This document shows, piece after piece, positions 59,880-64,000 of a DNA stretch of 64,000 nucleotides. The translations under genes and the position numbers were made by a program. The notes below the pieces were generated by a model. That model was not told the DNA's origin. It made no database searches and saw nothing but the letters and a program-made list of their open reading frames with translations. Within the stretch, counting starts at the first letter, position 1. The number at the start of each line of letters is the position of its first letter. Source of the stretch: Pyrenophora tritici-repentis (Eukaryota; Ascomycota; Dothideomycetes; Pleosporales; Pleosporaceae); NCBI RefSeq assembly GCF_003171515.1, contig NC_089399.1, positions 4,241,994 to 4,305,993 of the forward strand. Direction: 5' to 3'.

Positions 59880-60013
59880 GGATCTGCAACTAGCCGCACG
59901 CGCTGGGTTGCTATTAGAGCGCTGTTAGAGCGCTGTCAGAGCGCAGTTAAGGCGCTGTCAGGTTAGGAGCAACTGGCCAAGGACGCCAGGTTGCTGTCAG
60001 AGGCGTTTAATGG
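59880..60013 (-). other. Chromovirus leader with short repeats
   Basis: GAGCGCTGTTAGAGCGCTGTCAGAGCGC-type short repeats lie between primer site and gag start; no gene. Confidence 0.6.
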
Positions 60014-60024
60014 ACTGCAAAAAC
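60014..60024 (-). other. Chromovirus self-priming site (11 nt)
   Basis: Minus strand GTTTTTGCAGT lies one base from the 5' LTR and is complementary to ACTGCAAAAAC inside the same LTR (plus 60075-60085). No 3'-tRNA-type TGG site is present. Tf1/sushi-type elements prime by folding the mRNA 5' end back onto such an 11-nt site. Confidence 0.75.
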
Positions 60025-60025
60025 G

Positions 60026-60201
60026 TGTTAGGGTCTCACAGGATCAGATATTTAAAACTGTGTTGAATTACAAAGTTTTTGCAGTACCGAGTTTCTAAGA
60101 AACTTCGGTAGAATTAAATACATGTGTGGGGCAGCGGGGCCTCGGCACCCGAGGCGCCGGCGTGGTCCGTGCTCAGAACACCAAGGTTCCAAACCATGAC
60201 A
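60026..60201 (-). repeat. Chromovirus 5' LTR
   Basis: 176 bp, identical by eye to 53188-53363. Contains the 11-nt self-primer complement at 60075-60085. Confidence 0.93.
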
Positions 60202-63200
60202 GAAGAGAATATAAGAGAGGATTATATGTTAGGGGTAAATAGGTAAGAGGGGGCGGGGATTTAGGGGCGCAAAAGGAGGGTAGAGAAAGAAAATACAAGA
60301 GAGGTAGAGGTAAAGGGTTAGAAAGAGAGTTAGAATAGAATTTTTATAAGATAAGGTAGGTTTAGAGGACGCAGAGTTGTAGAGCGAAGTAGAGGGTAGG
60401 GTGTAAGAGTAGAGAGTAAGGAGTTAAAAGAAGTTAGATAGGGCGTATAAGTAGTAACACCCCGTTTTTAGGGTTAAGAAGTATTTAGGAGGAGAAAGGG
60501 AGAAGTAGGAAAAGAAGAGGGAGAGTAAGAGTAAGCCGTAAGGTGTCACAAAGAGGGTAGAGTAAGAGTAGAGGAGAGAGTAGAGGGGTGGTGGGTGGAC
60601 CCGTAAGGTGTTACAAAAAGGTGGAGTAAGAGTAGTTATTGTAGGATTAATTAGGTTATAGGAACGCAGGCGGTGGAGTGAGTTCCGGGGGCGCAGTACA
60701 GCAAGTCAGACGGGGCAGATAGGACAGACAAGGAGGCGAAACAAGTAGTAAGGGGGAAGAGGAGGTTTCACAAGTAGGTAGGGCGAAGAGAGGGTTTCAT
60801 AGGTAAGTAGGATATAAAGAGAAAGGGGAGTGTTAGGAAGAGATAAGTAAGGTATTATAAAGAAGAGGAGTATGTGTTATAAGGGTAGATAGTAGCGTGT
60901 AAAGAGTAGAGTAAAGAGTAGAGTAAAGAGTAGATAGTAGAGAGTGTAGGAAGTTAAGAAGGAGTAGAAGTGGTAAAGGAAGAGAGGGAGTAGGTAATAA
61001 AAACGGTAAGAGAGAGTAAAACGCAGAAGGAAAAGTAAAGAAAGTAGGTAAGTAAAGAGAAGTAGTAGGTAGTAGAAGAAGAGAAGTAGAGAAATAAAGA
61101 AAGGTTACAGGGTTAGGGAGAGTAAGAAGGGTAAGGGAGTAGGGATAATAGAAGAGGATAGAAGAGATAGTAAAAGAGAAAAAAAGAGAAGAGATATAAG
61201 AAGAGAGAAAGAGTGAAGAAGAGAGAGATGATAGTTAATATAATATAGAAAAGTAAGAAAATAGATATAAGAGAATAGAATAGTAATAAAGAGTAAGAGT
61301 AAGAGCAGAAGTAAAGGAAAGGAAGAGAGAGAAAAAGGAAAATGAGAAGTAGAAGTGAAGAAGAAAGAGAGCAAGAAAGAGAGCAAGAGTAAAGAAAAGG
61401 GTAAGAGTAGAAGTAGAAGTAGTGAAAGCGGTAAGAGAGAGTAAAGTAGGTAGTAGTAGAAGAAAGAAGTATAGAAAGGAAGTAAAGAGGAGTAGTAGGT
61501 AGTAGAAAAAGAGAAGTAGAGTGAGTAAAGAAAGTCGGAGAAGAAAGAGAAAAAGGGTGAGAAGAGGTAATGAGTAAGGAGTAGGAAGAGAAAGGTTAGA
61601 GAGTAGAGTTAAAAGTAAAAATTCGAAAGGGTTAGTAGAAGGAGAGAAAAAGGAAGGAGTAGGGAGTGAGGTAAGTAGGAGAGAAAGAGGTAGAAAGAAG
61701 AGGAAATAGGGAAAGTAAAGTAGATCAAGAGAGAGGAAAGGGAAGTTAGAGGAGTAAAAGAAGTTGAGAGAGGAAAAGAGGGGAGGTGTAGTAGTAGAGG
61801 GAGAGGGTAAGGAGAGATTGAGGGTAAGGGAGAGATTGAGGGTAAGGGAGAGATTGAGGGTAAGGGAGAGATTGAGGGTAAGGAGAGAGTGAGGGTAAGG
61901 GATTTTAGGGAGGAGGAAATACAAGAGAGTTTAATAGAAAGCAAGAAAGAGGGGATTGAGAGTAGGCGGAAGGGCGAAGGGAGAGGGTAGGGCAGAGGAA
62001 AAGAGGTTAAGTTTCAAGAAGCCGGCCGTTGCGGTAATAATAATACAAAAGCGAGAGTAGTAGAAAAGAATATAAGAGAATATTATATTTTAGAGGTAGA
62101 TAGATAAGAGAGGGCGCGGAGTTGTAGACGCAAAATAATAGTAGAGAAAGAAAATACAAGAGAGATAGAGGTAAAGGCAAAGAAAGAGAGTAAGAAGAGG
62201 AGTTTTATCAAGGTAAGATAGATTAAGGGGCGCAGAGGGTAAATTGTAAGAGTAGAGAGTAGAGAAAGAAGAGAGAGAGAGTAAGAGTAAGCTGTAAGGT
62301 ATCACAAAAAGGGTAGAGGAGAGGGTAGAGTAGAGAGAAGAAGTTTAACAAGTATAAGATAAAAGAAAGAAGAAATATAAAAGTAGAGAGAAGTAAAGAA
62401 GAAGAAGAGAATCGAAGAAGTATAGGAGGATAGAAAGAAAAGAAGGAGGTAAACGAAAAGAGAAAATAAATAAGAAGAGTATAAAAGAAGATAGTTAGAA
62501 ATTAAGACGAAGTAGATAAGGAAAGAGGTATATTAGAAGAAGAAAGGATAAAGAGAAAAGAGAGGAAAGAAAAGTAGATTATTAAAAGAGAAAGAAGAAG
62601 GTAAGAGTAGAAGTAAGCGTAAAAGTAAGAGGAAAGAGAAAGAGAGTAAGAGTACGAGTAGGAGTAAAGGTAGTAATAATAGTATTAGTGAGTGTAAGAG
62701 TAAAGGGAATAATAAGAATAAGAGTAACGGTGATAAGGAGGGAGAAATAGAAGAGAAAAATAAAAAAAGTATTATAAAGCGGTAAGAAAAGAAGAAGAAA
62801 ATAAAGACAAAGGGAGAAATGTAAAAAGTAGAAAGAAGAGAAAAGAGAGTTAGAAAGTAGAAAGTAAGAATAGAAAAGTAGTGATTAGAGAGTAAGGAGA
62901 AGGAGTAGAAGTGCAGTATGTATAAAGAATAAATTAAGGAGAAGAGAGTAGAGAAAAAGATTAGAGGAAAGAAAGGTAAAAGAGAAAAAGGTAGAAAGAG
63001 GAAAGTAGAGTAAAGAAGATAAAGAAGAGTAAGAAAGGGACAGTAGAGAAAAGAATAGGAAGAGGTAATAGGTAGAAAGTAGAAAGAAGATAATAGTAGA
63101 AAAGAAAAGAGAGAAATAGGTAGAAGAGTAGAGAGAAGAAGTTTAATAAGTAGAAGATAAAAGGGAGAAGAAATATAAGAGTAGGGGAGAGTAAAAAAGA

Positions 63201-63913
63201 ACAGAGTTAAGGAAGAGGAAATAAGAAGAGTATAAAAGAAGATGGTATGAAGTATAGATAAAGTAGAGAAGAGGAGAAGAAAATTAGGAGAAGAAAAGAT
63301 AGAGGGGTAAGAGAGGGAGAAGAAGATAAGAAGAATAGAGAGAGAGATAAGATTGTAAGTAAGAAAAAGAATAGAGGTAATAGTGAGAGTAGAGGTATTA
63401 AGAATAGTATTAGTTAGTATAATAGAAAGGGTAATAGAGATGGAGAAATAGAAGTAGAAGAGAAGAAAGAAAAAAGGAAATTAGAGGAGAAAGAGGTAAA
63501 AAAAGGATAAGGAAAGAGAAAAAAAGGAGATGAGAGATAAGAGAAGTAGAGAGAGTAGAAGAGAAGAAAAGAGAAAAAGAGGAAGTGAAAGAGAGGAGGA
63601 GAGAAAGTGAAAGAGAAGAGGGGAGAAAAGAGAAGAGAAGAAATAAAGAGAATAAAGGAAAGTAGAGAGTGAAAGGGTAGAAGAGTAGAAAAGAAGAGTT
63701 TATAGAGTAAAAGAGAAGAAGTAAAGAAAGTAAAGAGTGAAGGGATAGAAGAAGAAGAGTAGGGAATTAAAATGAAAAGGTAGGAGAGAAGAAGTAGAAA
63801 GTAAAGAAAATAAGAATAGGAGGTATAGAGAGTAGAATTGGAGAGTAGAAGAAAGAGGGAAGTTAGAGGAGAGTTAGAAGTTAGGAGAGTTGAGGAGGGG
63901 AGGGGTGGTGGTA
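60202..63913. repeat. Purine-rich telomere-proximal tract with ~1.86-kb tandem unit
   Basis: No gene. 60202-60340 recurs at 62068-62210 (GAATATAAGAGA, GAGAAAGAAAATACAAGAGA), and GTAAGGTGTCACAAA (60539) recurs as GTAAGGTATCACAAA (62293). A ~20-bp repeat GGGAGAGATTGAGGGTAA occurs ~5 times at 61800-61895. TAGAGAGAAGAAGTTTAA occurs at 62331 and 63129, a further duplication with ~0.8-kb offset. Composition is A/G-rich, C-poor. Confidence 0.85.
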
Positions 63914-63955
63914 TAGGGTTAGGGGTTAGGGTTAGGGTTAGGGTTAGGGTTAGGG

Positions 63956-63996
<41 letters not shown>

Positions 63997-64000
63997 GGTT
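63914..64000 (+). repeat. Telomere repeats (TTAGGG)n
   Basis: About 14 units running to the last base, G-rich strand pointing outward. Near the inner edge are variant units (TTAGGGG, TTTAGGG). This is the chromosome end. Confidence 0.98.

Larger units (their letters stand above)
53188..60201 (-). mobile_element. Ty3/gypsy chromovirus with identical LTRs
   Basis: 7014 bp. LTRs of 176 bp (53188-53363 and 60026-60201; TGTTAGGG...CATGACA on the plus strand) read identically. Short duplication (A)GAAG at the flanks. Minus orientation, with polypurine tract GGAGGGGGGACG beside the 3' LTR. Encodes gag, protease, RT, RNase H, integrase and a C-terminal chromodomain. An empty-site paralogue at 62056-62075 confirms the insertion point. 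Confidence 0.95.

Noticed and set aside
61105..62305. Leu/Ser-rich minus-strand frames near the telomere
   Set aside because: Translations of A/G-rich repeat DNA; no start context, domain or conservation.

Overview
The window is the end of a chromosome from a filamentous ascomycete (Pezizomycotina); genus is not resolvable from sequence alone. It finishes at 63914-64000 in TTAGGG telomere repeats. Inward of the telomere lies a subtelomere built almost entirely from transposons, relics of telomere-linked helicase (TLH) genes, and tandem repeats. C-poor, TpA-rich decay of repeated DNA suggests repeat-induced point mutation (RIP), and the element families (Tad-like LINE, Ty1/copia, Ty3 chromovirus, hAT and hAT-type MITEs) are typical of Pezizomycotina.

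Layout. 1-2232: truncated Tad-like LINE (copy A, minus). 2607-11368: Copia-1 (minus) with identical 189-bp LTRs, carrying an intact 3.07-kb hAT element (hAT-1, 5226-8294) and a 162-bp MITE. 12046-12816: an intronless secreted cysteine-rich protein, the only convincing non-transposon single gene. 13075-16173: a broken NLR/TPR gene containing a perfect-looking 2 x 738-bp palindrome around a foldback element, plus MITEs. 16541-19510: LINE tail and 5'-truncated Copia-3. 19511-22411: hAT-2 split by a MITE. 22412-23370: hAT-3 remnant. 23496-24016: LINE 3' fragment with a foldback insertion. 24381-29644: Copia-2. 29700-30884: satellite of about 171 bp. 31525-35718: a TLH gene (OrsD-type C2H2 region, a tyrosine-recombinase-like domain, RecQ helicase) interrupted by two MITEs. 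From 35719 to the telomere the background is purine-rich DNA that includes decayed TLH copies. Copia-4 (38770-44571), LINE copy B (45318-51108) and a Ty3 chromovirus (53188-60201) are inserted into it.

How the parts relate. Removing the three telomere-proximal retrotransposons leaves one continuous block: TLH gene, purine-rich tail, decayed TLH copies, a tandem unit of about 1.86 kb, telomere. This looks like an ancestral TLH-type subtelomeric array. Identical LTRs in Copia-1, Copia-4 and the chromovirus, and identical LINE ORF1 copies, show recent activity; Copia-2, Copia-3 and hAT-3 are older. The most notable signals are the recombinase-like domain fused to the helicase, an in-frame UGA (one followed by CUAG) between gag and pol in two Copia elements, an 11-nt self-priming signal in the chromovirus, and the palindrome in the NLR/TPR relic.
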